A program made the position numbers and the translations under genes. Of a DNA stretch of 64,000 nt, positions 1 through 13,200 are shown piece by piece; within the stretch, counting starts at the first letter, position 1, and every line of letters begins with the position of its first letter. The stretch is from Todiramphus chloris collaris (lineage: Eukaryota; Chordata; Aves; Coraciiformes; Alcedinidae). The notes under the pieces are model-generated. The model did not search any database. It was not told where the DNA came from and saw only the letters and a list, made by a program, of their open reading frames with translations. Location of the stretch: positions 382,013 through 446,012 of the forward strand of contig JANVCC010000012.1 of NCBI GenBank assembly GCA_025345505.1. Direction: 5' to 3'.

Positions 1-77
1 GAGGAAAAGAGTCTACCAAACCAGAGGTGTGATGCTGAGCCCACCACTGTGTCCACCTCCCCAGTCCCTGGTGTTAC

Positions 78-291
78 CCAGCTTCTTCTTGGCATCCTCG
101 AGGGCTTGCTCAAAACTGAGCCGGGCGTCAGGGTTGGGGAACTCAAAGATGAAGGACTCAGTGCCATCAGCTTTGGTAGTGCTGAGCTCCACCTTGTTGG
201 GAGGGAATGCCATGCTGAAGGACAGGGATTGCTTCTCTGCCAGCTCCCGGTGGATGGCAGCCATCAGGTCCTTGATCACATCGTCCAGGTT
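78..291 (-). CDS. ARHGEF17: ARHGEF17 exon 11 (last exon inside the window)
   Basis: The exon has 214 bp, starting [20 protein letters not shown] and ending [22 protein letters not shown]. Acceptor CCCCAG|AAC; donor CTGG|GTAACA leaves phase 1. The reading frame must continue in exons to the left of base 1, which would encode the C-terminal propeller-like region. Confidence 0.95.
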
Positions 292-3200
292 CTGGGGATG
301 GAGACAAAACTTCAGCTTTCAAGGATAGGCCACCACCAGCCGTATATGTTATGCTGACCCCATCCATCCCCAAGCATAGTTCAGAGTCTGCCCCAGCCCT
401 CCTGTGTCTTTGAGGCTGGTGGCATCTGGGCTCTTTGAGGACATTCATGGCCACCAGCCCTTCCACAGGTTCTCCCTTCCACAGAGAACGTCTTGGTCAG
501 TCCTACAGGGAAGGTGTCCACCCGGGAGACAGCATCAGGACCACCATCCCCATACCTGGTGGGGGAAGCTGAGGGTCTCTGACAGCTTGCTGACTTGCCC
601 CAATGTGCTGAGGTCTTCATCCAGGCGGCAGATGCTTTTCTGGATGCTCTCCCGGTTGGTGGCTTGCGAGGCACCTGTGTGGGGACATGTGCGTGGTGTC
701 AACCCCTTCCTCCCTGGCACTACACAGGGGAACCTTCTCCCCACCAGCCAGGGGTGAGCGATGGCTTTTGCGGTGGGATGGGACACTACAGCAGGCAGTG
801 ACAGACCTTTGACAATGTCCACATCCTCCAGTGGCAGCTTCCAGAGCAGTTTGTACTTGCTGGCAGTGTCAATCACGCTGGCAGCCGTGTACCTGTGAAG
901 TTGGGCAGGCTGAGCTGAACCCATGTCCCCAGCACCCTAGAGCCAGTCCAGCCAGCGAGGACAACCCTAATGACATGGGTGTCCCCCAGGTGGTACTCAC
1001 AGGCTCATGGAGCTGCGACGGAGGGAGCCTGACTTGCGCTTCAACGTGGTGCACACCAGCAGGTCCGTGAAGAGGAAGAAGGAGCGGTCCTTCTTCCCAC
1101 CCACTGCTTTCTGTGGAGCAGTGGGAGATACCAAGGGGTTAGCATCCAGCATCCCCACTACCAGCACTGGGAGTGGCCCCTGCCTCGGTTTCCCCACACA
1201 TGACTTTGGCATAGAGAGGCTTTGGGGTGGGAGGGTTCCTCACGAGGTTAGAAGGGAACATGGGTGCTATGGCCATGCAAGCAAAACCACAAGGTCCCAC
1301 TCACAGGGAAGCATCAGGATCAAGGGAACGCCAGAACCCCCTTGGTCTCCACCTCCAGCCTCCCCACCCACCCCTGGTCTGGGGCTGCTGTGGTTTCTTC
1401 TGGCCTCCTGCCTTCTCCTGAACCAATCTTATTTTTCTCCACAAACTTGGGGAATTTTATATTGTCCCCATCAATCTGTAATCCATCCATCCATCCATTC
1501 ATCCATCCATCCATCCATAGCCTCCCATGGGTACACAGGCATCCCACCACCCACAGTCATAGCCACCCACTGCCCCATCCAGGGTATGGTCCCATGACAG
1601 CAAGGGACCACCCTGCTCTTACCACTTCCACGACCATCTCCTGGCGCAGGAACCTGCGGAGCGGGGCCTGGAGCTGTGAGGACAAGGAGACTTCTGAGTT
1701 GGGAGCCCCAGGGGGGGTGAACTGCATGGGCTTTGTCCCTGCTCCTATGCCCCTCCCCCTCAGAAATGGCACCCCAGCCCCTTCTCAAATCCTCAGGAGC
1801 CCACCAAGGCTAAGTGATGATGCACCCGGAGGAGAAAATAAGGGGCCCAACCTGATGTGACCCAGAAAGAGTAAAAGTTGTTGAGTTTTGGAAAGAAGGA
1901 AAGACAAACTCCGTGTAAAGACCCCCATACGTACGTCCTCCATCCCTTCAATGTGGGACTCAATCTCCTGCACAATCCGGGCATTCCTTTCCACCTCCTC
2001 TGCGCTCTTCATGCCCTTGTTGATCCTCTCGGCCACTTGCTTGATGTTGCGCTGAGCGTCGATGAGGAAAGGGTGGTCGGGATGGTCCTCTGGTGTGTGT
2101 TTCAGCAGGTCCTAACATGGGAACACAGCTGGGATGTTACCATGGGCAAAGCCTGGGCATCGGTGATGCCATAACACCCCCAAACAAAAGCCCCTAATGT
2201 GCTCTTGCTCCTGGAGATGGAAACAAGCTCTGTGCAGGAAAGGTTTTGCAAAAAAACCCAAAGCCTTGAGCTTTGGCCACCACTGGCCTGGTCTTTTCCA
2301 CCACGAAAGAGGCTACTAGCTCCTGAGTGTACATCATCACCTTGCATGGATACATGAAACTCATCACTGGAAATGTTCAAGACCAGGTTGGATGGGGCTT
2401 TCAGCAACCTGATCTAGTGGAATATGTCCCCGCTCACGGCAGAGATGTTGGACTAGATGATCTTATAAGGTCTCTTCCAGCCCAAACCATCCTGTGATTC
2501 TGTGAAAGCTCACTCCACCAGCCTCAGAGCCAAGGAAAGTGACCCTGGCATGGGGAAACTGAGGCACAGAGGGTGGCAGTGTGACTAGTCTCAAAATGGC
2601 ACTGTGATGTCCAACCTCCTAGCAGAATGGTAGAGCAGAAGGGAACTGCACACCCATAGGGACATGCTGGGGGTGACAACACAGTGACAGTCCTCAAAGT
2701 GACCATCCCTGGGAGGGGATCACTGCGTCAAGGGATGGGAAAAGGGGCCTGGAAAGACATGAGACTCCTAAAAGCTCCTGTTACATGGAGGCGAGGAGGA
2801 GTTGTCTCACCTGCTCATGACACAGCACAGATGCCCTCCTGCCTGCAGCCTCCTGCCCGCACCTACCTTCACCAGCAGCTCATATCGTGGGATCCTCTGC
2901 ACTGGTTTGATCATCAGGTCGGACAGAGCCTGCTTCTCCTTGTTCTCCCGCATGCTTTGCTGCAAAACACCAGAGAGGGACAAGGACGGCCCTGTTAGGT
3001 GGGACACACCAACACAGGACCTGCAGCAACACCCATTTAGGTTTGGGGTGACTCCTTTTTACACCATTCAGAGAGACTCCAGTTCATCCCAACCTGGCCT
3101 CTTTGCAATAAAACCGAGAAGAAGGTGGGGGGGAAAAATCCCATCTGACCACAGACTACCAGTTTATTCACTTTAACCCCACCCTGCCCCTCCAGCAGAC

Positions 3201-6200
3201 TGTGGACCTTGGCCAGCATCTATGCAGAGAGGAACCAGGACCCACCTCCAGGAACTTCATGAATGCCGGCCGGGCTTCCTTGGCGATCCTGACAGCATCC
3301 TTGGCATTGAGGAAGTTATCGATGTAGGCAGAGTAGATGTTCACCAGCACGTCCTTGGAGAACTGGGAGGGGAAAGGAGAAAAGGGGGATAGGTCCAACA
3401 TAGACCCCACGGGTAAGCCTGGGAGAAGCTGGCCCAAGGGTTAATCCTGGCTCTGGGCGGGCGTGGGGAGGATTCACCCACCCCCCTCTATTTTTCAGCC
3501 CTGACATTTCTGCTCCTGAGGCAGAAACGCCGAGCTGCAGACCTGACCGGTCACCGCAACACTCCGCCGTTACGCTAAGCAGACGGCGGGCCTGGAGATC
3601 GTCTCCTGTTCTCCATCCCAGGCGTGCTTGGCCCACGTTTTAATCACTCCCCTGTCTCCTGTTTCAAAACTTCTCTTGCTGGGGCTGTGCCCAAGAGCGG
3701 GAACACCTGGGTTCCCCAGGGGAAATCCACCCTGCGAGGACCTACCGACTGCACGAGGAGGTCGCCCACTTTCTGCTTCTCATGCCAGTTCTGCACGCAG
3801 TCGTGGATCTGCTCCAGGAACTGCTCGTGGTGCTCCAGCAGCTCAGGGATCTGGTCGAAGATCTCATCCACCAGCGATGGGTCACACAGCAGCGAGTTCT
3901 CTGGCTGCTTCAGTGGCTTCATGTAACCCTGTGGGGAAGGTACCGGGGTTCCTGGAGGTTTCTTTTCCCATCCCCTGCCCCCCAGTATTAATTTTCCCAT
4001 CCCCCCCCCCCCCCCCCCCAGTATGAATTTTTCAACCCAGGTCAATATGGAGATCGGTGGCATCCTGCAGCAGGGGGTTCCCCTAGTGAACGTTGGGTTG
4101 TGGGAACCACTGGAAGGACCAGACGGCACCATGTCCCTGCAGCTTTTGCACCCCAGCATACCTGGGTCCCATCCCTCCTGGTGCATCCCTCTGGCAGTGT
4201 GGGGGGTGGGACAGGTCTGCAAGAGGAACCCTAAAATGATGGCATCCTCTGTCCCCCAACCACAGCTTTCAGAGGCTCCAAATCTTTGATGGCATGAGCC
4301 ATGGTCACCTCCATCTGCTGCAGAACATGACCTAGGTGGGAAATCATGGCAGCGCAACCCTGGGATCAAAAAGTTGGTGCATTGCCAGCGGGATTTAGGG
4401 TGTTTGGGATCAGGAGGATCTGGAGCCAGCAGGGTGGATGCACTGGATGAAGCCCTGGACCATTCTCCCCAGCAGCCTCTCTCGGGCATTGGCTGGTAAG
4501 TGATGCTCAGGGCCAGCAGGAAAAGCAGGTCCTCTGCAAGGCTGGCTCTGCTACAAAACCCTTCTCCCATCGAAAGGGGAGGGGAAGTACCCTCAGAAAC
4601 AGGAGAGCTGGATTTGCAAGGGATGCAGGATGAGGAAGATCATCTCAAGCCTTGCCACCTCCTCAGTCTGACAGGTATGGGGTGCTGGTGTCTTTCAGGA
4701 TGTTGGGAGGACCATGGAGCTGAGTGGTGAGAACAGGACCCACCTCAAGCAACTTCAGACTTCTCAATCCAAGTTGGCGAAGGAGGAGTCATCCCCCAAG
4801 AATGAGGGTCCTCAAGCTGATGGTGGGCATCTCATGGAAACCACAGTTAGAAGGGCCAACACTTTTCCGAAGCACAACACCTTCCCGAAGCACCTACCCC
4901 ACTCCATATGCCCTACTGTGGCCAACATCTCCAGCAGAAGGTGGGTTGGGCTGTGCTATGAATCCCACCCATCATGAAACTGAGGGAGCAAGGACCAGAT
5001 GGCAATGAAAAGCACTGAAGACAGACCCCACCTCAGCACACCGGGAGAGCAGGCAGGGCTTGCCCATGCACCATCTGGCTTTACTGGAAGATGATGCTCC
5101 AAGAGGGTCCTTGTCCCTGGTAGTCACCATGCTACCTGCCACCAGGCCAAGTCATGGATCCAAGATCCTTGTCCCAGCTGAGATGGGGAGCTGGGGGCAT
5201 CTGGAGCCCTACGACCTATCCCCCAGAAAGCCATGTCCCACTGGTTACGCTGTGCCAGGATGTGTTCCATGGGCAAGAGTTCAGGCATTAACACCTCGCA
5301 GCTCCCACTTGCGTCCAACCAGTTCCTCCAGTCTGGAACTGGTGAGCCCCAGCAAGGCTGTTCTCTCCAACCACCCTCCTGTCCCACTTTAGAGGAAAGC
5401 ACAGCCCACGGGACAGCCTCCATCCATGCCAAGACCAGCATGGACACCACCTGACCCTGAACCCCATATGGCTTCCCCCAAAATAGGTCTCAGAGCCAAG
5501 GTCCTCTCACACCTCCAAGTCAACACCTGCACTAGAGGCAGCCTCAAAGGGTCCTTCCCTCCTGCAGCAACATCTGGCAGAACACATCCGGGTGCACCAT
5601 GGGGGCATCCTCACAGGGGATTTACAGGAAAAGCCCGGTGGATGTTGAGATGATGTCTGCCCCATGCCCTTGTGGCAACGCCCAGCAGATGTCCTACAGG
5701 CACTGCTTTATATTGCAGAGAGCAGAGCTCTGACTTTTTTTTGGTGTTTCTACCTGCAGCGATGTGGTTGGACAACCCACACCTACACCAGCCTAGTGAC
5801 CTAGTCTCCAGGGCGTTGACCACCATTAACCTTCATTAACATCTGAAACGTGGGGTGGACCCTCCGGCCAGGCTGCTCCAGGGGGGTTGGAACCAGCTCA
5901 GTAAAAAAGGGACTGAGAAAAAACCCTTAGCCCATGGTGCAGGTGATGACACTGAGTAGAAAATGGGGGGTCACAGGACGGGGGATGTAAGGGGTCCCCC
6001 ATCATGGGATGGCCACCAGCAACAGCCCAGGCAATGGGGTGCAACATGAGGAAGAGACAAGTATGGGACAAGTATGGGGAGGAGCTTCAGGACATGATAC
6101 CTGCAAGGTGACAACCCACCAGGAACATTACAGGCTTGATCTGGGAGACAGAGGTGGCCCCCACACCCTCTTCTTGACACTATTGCTACACTGCTGCCAC

Positions 6201-9200
6201 CTCTGGTCCCACCGTCCCCAACATCCCCGCTGTCACCCGTCCTCAATCCACCCCGTGCCACATCGGTACTGGCAGAGCACCCGTAGCTGGGGGTCTGACC
6301 TGGGGTCCCAGGGACAGTGACAAGCAAGGGACAGTTACGCTGTGACGTGGCTTGGGGCGTCACGTCCCCGGCCGTGCCGCGTTACCTGCATCAAGGTGCG
6401 CAAGGACTCCACATAGGACTGCTCCGTGTCCAGCAGCGTCATGATGACGTGTTTCCTCATGTCCTGCCCGGGTGGAAAGAAAGACAAGGTGAGTTTTTTG
6501 GGGGTGACACGATGGAGGGGAGCTACGCGGTGGGTGTTGTTGCCGGCGTGGGGGCTCAGCGGGGAGGCTGAACGCCGGAGGAGCCCGGCTGGCGTCCAGC
6601 TCCCCTCCGCTCCCTCTCCACCCCGATGGAGGAATCTGGGAGGATTAGGAAGTACATGACACCGAGCGTACAGAGACGCCTGGTTTCCTCCTCGGCCGCG
6701 TCAGGAGCCCGCCCTGGATCTCACAGCCCTACATGGGTCGGTCCCGACGCCCTCCGTCTCTCCCGCAGCTCCGCTCAGAGCAGTCCCGTAGGAATTCACC
6801 TCCCGCCCAGCACCCCGGGCACCCCGGCGCTGGGCTGTGGCCCCACAGGATGGGGATTAATGGGGTGGTGAGCAGCACAGGAAGGTGGTGGCGTGGGATG
6901 GTCCGTCAGCCTTGGGAAGCAGATGGGTCGAGGTCTTCTTGGTTGTGGGGCTCAGAGACCCCCCCTTACATACAGCACCTGAGGGGATGCCCCTGCAGCT
7001 CAGTCTGGGGGTGAGGTGCTCCAGAACCCAGGGTGCGAGACACCCCAAAAAGCTTTGAGTGCAGAGATGCTCCAATGGCTCTGAGTTCAGAGGCACCCCA
7101 AAAGTTTTGGGTGCAAGATGCTCCAAGGGTCCCGAGTGAGATGATAGCCCAAATGTTTTGGGTGCAGACATGTTCCACAGATGCAGAGATATCCCCATTT
7201 TTTTTTGTGGGGATACACTCCAGAGACTCTTAAGTGCGAGATACCCCAAAAGTTTGGGGCAAAGAGATGCTCCAGACCGTGAATGTGAGATACCCCGGAA
7301 GTGTTGACTGTAGAAATGATCCAATGGTCCTGGGGGCAGAGATACCTCAAAAGTTTTGCATGTAGAGGTGATCCGGAGATACTGGGTCCAAAGATACTCC
7401 AAAAGTTCTAGGTGCAGAGATGCTCCAAGTGCCCTGGCTGCATAGCTATCCCAAAAGTTTTGCATGCATAGAAGAGACCCTGGATGTGAGGCACCCCAAA
7501 TGTTTTGAGTGTGGAGACCCTCTTCTGGCCCTAGAAAAGGAGATGCTCCAAGGTACTGGGTATGGGGACTGCAATGGTCCTGTTCATCCAAAGGCCCCTG
7601 GTGAAGAGACACTCCAAGCTGTGGGTGCAGGGACACCCCCTGCAGAGACACCCCAAGCCGTGGGTGCAGGGACACCCCAAAGTCCCAGGGTGCCTAGACA
7701 CCCCTAAGACACATTTGGACACCCCAAATGCTGTGGGTGCAGGGATGATCCAAAGGCCCCAAGGAAAGGGATCCTCTAAAGGTCCTGAGTGCTCAGACAC
7801 CCCAACAACCACGGGTGCAGAGCTGTCCCACCTGGCCACCACAGCACACTGGGACAAGATGCAGAGATGACCCAAAGGCCCTGGGTGTGAAGATCTTGCA
7901 GTGGACCTGGGCTTACTAAAAGGGTCCTGTTAATGGTGACAATCCAAAGGCCAGGGGTGCAGGGACACCTCGAATGCTGCAGGTGCACAGATGCCCCAAA
8001 GCCCTGTAGACAAAGGCCCTCCACAGGTCCTGGGTGCTAAGTCACCCCAACAGTCCTGGGTGCAGAGATGTCCCACCTGACCACCACAGCACACTCCTGG
8101 CCTGCTGCTGCTCCAGGGGCTGCTGGACACACCAAACCTCTGTGTTACCCATCTCCTTGTGGGATGTGCCCATGTCCCCCAGCCACATGGGGCTGTGGGG
8201 GGACACATGTGGGGACACATGTGCTGTGAAGCTGCAATGCAATCACAGAAAGAAGCTTTAGCCCAACCATCCTTACCACGGATGGAGGCCACCATCTCCC
8301 TGGTAGTCTCCAGGGAGCAATAAGAAGGGATCCTGGCCAGATCCTGCTCAGCACTCGAGAACAGAGCTGTTCCTGAGTTAACCCACTCGCCCCCCAAGCT
8401 GACCCTGGTCTTTTCATCCAAGCAAACTGATGCATACAGCCAAATATCACGGTGATGAGTCCAAGACCCCCAGGAAATCTGCCCCCTAAAACACAGCGAT
8501 GCTGGGGGATACTGGCTGAGACCTCCCCACTTTGTTCCAGCCTGGAGGTTTATTAACACTCTCACTGCTATATTAATTTGTTGTGATTACGGGTGGAAGG
8601 GTGCCCACCAGACAATGGGCTTTAGGGCTACAAAGCTTCTGATGCCCCCCCCACCCTGCCTCAGTTTCCCCAACCCTCACACAGCCTGTAGATCCCCATC
8701 TCAACATAATGCCCCCAGCATTTTCTGGAGCTCTCCCAGCTCAGGACCAAAGGAAAAGGCTGGATTGCTGAGATGAACAGGCTCAGCACCACATGCCGCA
8801 CCGCTGGCTGGGGATTTGCAGCAGTTGGGAGACGCAGGATGAGGCCCAACTGTTGACCAGGGGATTTTTTTCCCACTGCTACAGCAGTGATATTATTCTG
8901 GCAGGGGGACATTCCTGCTGGGATGAGCAGGACCTGGGGGTAATGCACCATCCTGGTAGGGAAAAGCAGTACTCAGGCGTGGGCAGGATGCGTCCCACCG
9001 CATCCCTCACCCCAGCAAAGCCTCTCCCCCGCTGGGCTGATGCTGCCTCCCACTTCAGTCTCCACCTGCTCTCCTTGAGGACCCCCCACTGCACCTTGGC
9101 CTCATCCTGCCTCCCCTGAGATGCACAGCACCCTCGGGATCAGCCCCCACCATGATGGGAATTGAGGTATTTCCTCACACCGGCAGAACCCTCCATGGTG

Positions 9201-10178
9201 TAAATCAGCACTGGGGGGGAGGGGGGGGTCAGCAATGCCTTCAGCTCCACCATCACACTCTCCGGGTGGCAGCATCCCCCCCTCCCCGCGATCCAGAGAA
9301 CCCGAGGTGGGTCGGCAGGCTGAGGATGAGGATGGAAGCACCGTTGCCACGGCAATCATGGTCTAGACCCCGCAGGTGCCAGGTTCTGCTGGGCGCACAC
9401 GTGTCCAAACATGACGCATCCATGCACCCCCCCCTAGAGAACACCCCCCTCCCCCCATTACCCCACCAGACCCCCCTCCACCGCACCTCTCCAATTCCCA
9501 GGACATCCCACCCCACCCCCCCCACCCCGGTCTCCATCATCCCTTTGCGCATCACCTCGGTACCACCGCGACTGCCGCAACCCTTCTCCGGCAGCTCCTC
9601 GGCCACCCCGCCGAGCCCGGAGGTGGCGAAGGCCGCGTCGATGCCGTCCCCGATGTCTCGCATGTCCTCCAGCGCGATGGTGAACTGCGCCAGAGTCCTC
9701 ACCATCTGCAGCATGCGGGTCCCGGGGGTCGGTCCGTCCCACGCGGCCCAAGGAATCCAAAAAATTTTATATATATATATATATATATATATGTATGGAG
9801 AGAGAGATACCCCCCAGGTGCCCCCCCCTTTTAAAAGAGCCGGAACGCCGCGTTGGGATGCAGCGAGAAGGGAAATAAAATCGAGGAGCTATTTATATCA
9901 ATAGGGTTTCTCTGTGTGTCAGTGTGCATATATATATATATATATAAATAAAGCCCTCCTGCAGAGCGGCTGCAGGGTGCGTGCGCTTGCGTCCGTGGCG
10001 GCACACGGGTCCCCGGCCCCGGGTTCTACCGAGGCGCGGGCAGGCGAGAGCAATAATCGGGAGATGGAGGCAGAGCCTTGCCCACACACACAGAGACACG
10101 CGCGGATGCAGGCAGGGACGGATCCTGCTGAGGGGATGCTGGTGCTGGAGAAGCTTTGCCCAGGAGGATGCTGTATTG

Positions 10179-10212
<34 letters not shown>

Positions 10213-13200
10213 GATGTTTTCTTAGGGCATGTGATTTTGGGGGAGGGAGGGGTATAGATGATGCTGTCTTGGGGTGCTCAGCATCCTTGGGGTCTCCATC
10301 CCTATCGAATGTCCCCCTCCCTGACCCTGCAGACAAGAGAAACTGAGGCATGGAGCAAACCTTCTCCCTCCCCCCACAACATTATCACCTTGGCACCCAC
10401 ATCCCTGCTCGCCGGGTGATGCACCCTGCCCGGATCCATTTGTAACACTCCCCCCCTGCTTCGTTAATTAAATCTAATTAGCCGCTCACCCTGTTTCCAC
10501 AGCAACGGCGTGCAGCAGGGCTGCATCCTCCCATTGCAGCCAGGAAATTTCCTTTTGGTAATGAGGATGATGAGCATCTCACCCTGGGGAAAGTGCTGGG
10601 CTGGGGGGGGTGGGGTGGGATGGGTGCATCCCAGTCCCCTCAGCACCCTCGCTGGGGTGCATGGCAGAGAACAGCCAACTTGATGCATGTAATGAGAGAG
10701 GAGCTGCAGCAGCCTTAAATACACCCCAAGACTGGGATCAGGGAGGAGGGAATGGCAGCACCCACCATGGGCATGATGGGTGCCTGAGCTGCACCCGGTA
10801 CTGCTAATTGCATTAGTGGTAATGAAGCTGTTCGCAAAGGCAACAGCTCCTGGAACTTCTTCTACAGTACCAGGGTCATCCCAGACCCATTTCTGTTGCA
10901 ATCTCAGACCTGTCTGGATTGCAATCCTGGACCCATTTGCGTTGCAATCCCAGATCCATTTAGGTTGCAATGCTGGTCCCATCTGGGTTGCAGTCCTGAT
11001 CTTTTCTGGGATCCAATTCCAGGCCCATTTCTGTTGTAATCCCAGATCCATTCTAGTTTGCAAACCCAGACCCACACGGGCTGCAACCTTGGGCTCATCT
11101 GTGCTGCAACCCCAGATCCATATGGGTTGCAGTCCTGGGCCATGCTGGGTTCCAATCCTAAACCCATTTGGGCTGCGATTCTAAACCTATCTCAGCTGCA
11201 ATCCCAGGTCCATGTGCATTGCAATCCTAGACTCATCTAGGTTGCAATCCCAGGTTTTTCTGGGATCCAATCCCAGGCCCATTTCAATTGCAATCCCTCT
11301 TTTATTTGGGTTGCAATCCCAGACACATTTCTCTTGCAATCCCAGACCCACCTGGGTTGCAATCCCAGACCCACTTGGGCTGCAACCCCAGGCTCATCTG
11401 TGTTGCAATCTCCAGACCCATTTCTGTTGTAGTCCTGGGTCCACTGGGGTTGCAACCCCAATCCATTTGGGTTTCAATGCTAGGCCTATTTGGGCTGCAG
11501 CCCCAGGCCCAGGCATTGCAGTTTTAGATCCTTCTGTGTCTAGACTCCAGATCCACTTCTATTGCAATCCCAGCCCCGTGTGGATTGCAGAACTGGTCCC
11601 ATTTGCGTTGCAATCCCAGATCCATTTGGGTTGCAATGCTGGTCCCATCTGGGTTGCAATCCTGATCATTTCTGCGATCCAATCCCAGGCCCATTTCTGT
11701 TGGAATCCCAGATCCGTTTAGGTTGCAAACCCAGACCCACGTGGGCTGCAATCCTGGGTCCATCTGTCTTGCAGTCTCAGGCTCATTTGGGTTCCAATCC
11801 TAGACCCATCTGGCTGCAATCCCCGACCCATCAGGGCTGCAATCCCAAACCCATTTGGTTGCAATCCTGGGCAACCCTAAACTGCATGTTTGGACCCATT
11901 TGGGCTATAACTCCTGAGCCATGTGGGTTGCAAAACCAGGCCCACTCAGTCTGCAATCCCGAATCCATATGTATTGCAACCACGGGCTCACTGGGGTTCC
12001 AACCCCTGATCCACTCAGGCTGCAATCCCAAACCCATTCCTGTTATAATCCCAGCACCATCTGGGTTGCAATTGTGGGTCTGGCTGCACTGCAATCCCAG
12101 GCTCATCCAGTTGCAATCCTGGGCCCAGTTTGGTTGCAGTTCTGGACCCATCTGAGCTGTAACCCCAGAGCCATCCGGGTTGCAATCTCAGCCCCGCTTG
12201 GTTTGCAGTCCCAGGCTCATCTGGGTTCCAATCCCAGACCCATCTGGCTGCAATCCCAAACCCATTCCTCCTGCAATAATCCCGAACCCATTCCTCCTGC
12301 GATCCCTGCCTCGTTTAAGGTGCAACCCCATCCCCAGCCGGCCTGCGACGCGGTGACGCTGCGACGCCGGAGCCCCGGCCGCTCCGCCTGCAGCAACGCC
12401 CCCCGGCCCTCCCCCGACATCGCGGGAGGGGGATCCCTGCCTTTGCAGAGGGTCTTTCCCCCCCATCCTGGAATCAATCCCGTCACGGAACGCCGCGCAG
12501 GAGCGGTGTGAGTAGGTTAACTCCGCCGGCTACCCCTGAGCGTTGGGGTGATGGGTTTAAGAAACCGTCCTCAACCCCCCACCCCAGGTTCTCCAGATGA
12601 TATCGGGGAGGAAGGATGAATGGATGGATGGATGGATGGATGGATGGATGGATGGATGGATGGATGGAGAAGGGTTAAGCCCGTCGCTGCCCAGACCGGG
12701 GATGGAGCCAGGCTGGATCCCGCTGTGCATTCAGGGGCCCAGCGGAGGTCATCTCGCCATCACCCAGGGAAGAAGAAAGCCGGAGCGATAGCGGCCCCGC
12801 CGGCCGCCGAGCCCGGACCCCCCTGTGCGCGGCCCGCAGCCCACAGGAAATTCCTGGGAGTGTTTGGCCGCTCCAGCAGCGCTGCCTATTTTTAGGGCCG
12901 TCTAAAATATGAGCCGGTTATTTTTAGCAGCACGGCTCTTTGTAAACACCTTTACATTTCCTTTCGGACCGGCCTTTTTCTTTTTTCTTTTTTTTTTTTT
13001 TCTTTTTTTCATTTTTTTTCCCCTCAAACTGGGCATTCCCTTCCCCGGAAAACCCCAAACCCTCCCAGGAAAAGCATCCTGATCCCTTGGGATGAAGCCA
13101 AGGGGTTCATCCCCTATCCCAAAGGCTTGTGCCAGTGTTGTGCTGATGCTCCCAAAATCCCAGAGACAGAGCAGATCCAGCACTGGGGATTTTGGGGGGT

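Noticed and set aside
3644-4570. 308-codon minus-strand ORF
   Set aside because: Only its 3746-3928 part is real (ARHGEF17 exon 3); the remainder is intron that happens to lack stops.
6857-7675. 272-codon minus-strand ORF
   Set aside because: It lies wholly in minisatellite A; the peptide only mirrors the DNA repeat and has no conserved domain or splice context.
9458-9760. Second open frame over the candidate alternative first exon (arginine-rich product)
   Set aside because: It has no ATG start, gives an arginine/glycine-rich peptide typical of shadow frames in GC-rich DNA, and its phase at the donor would not match exon 2.
10880-12330. Regular 23-bp repeats resembling a CRISPR array
   Set aside because: Repeats are contiguous without unique spacers, units are diverged, and the context is a vertebrate intron.
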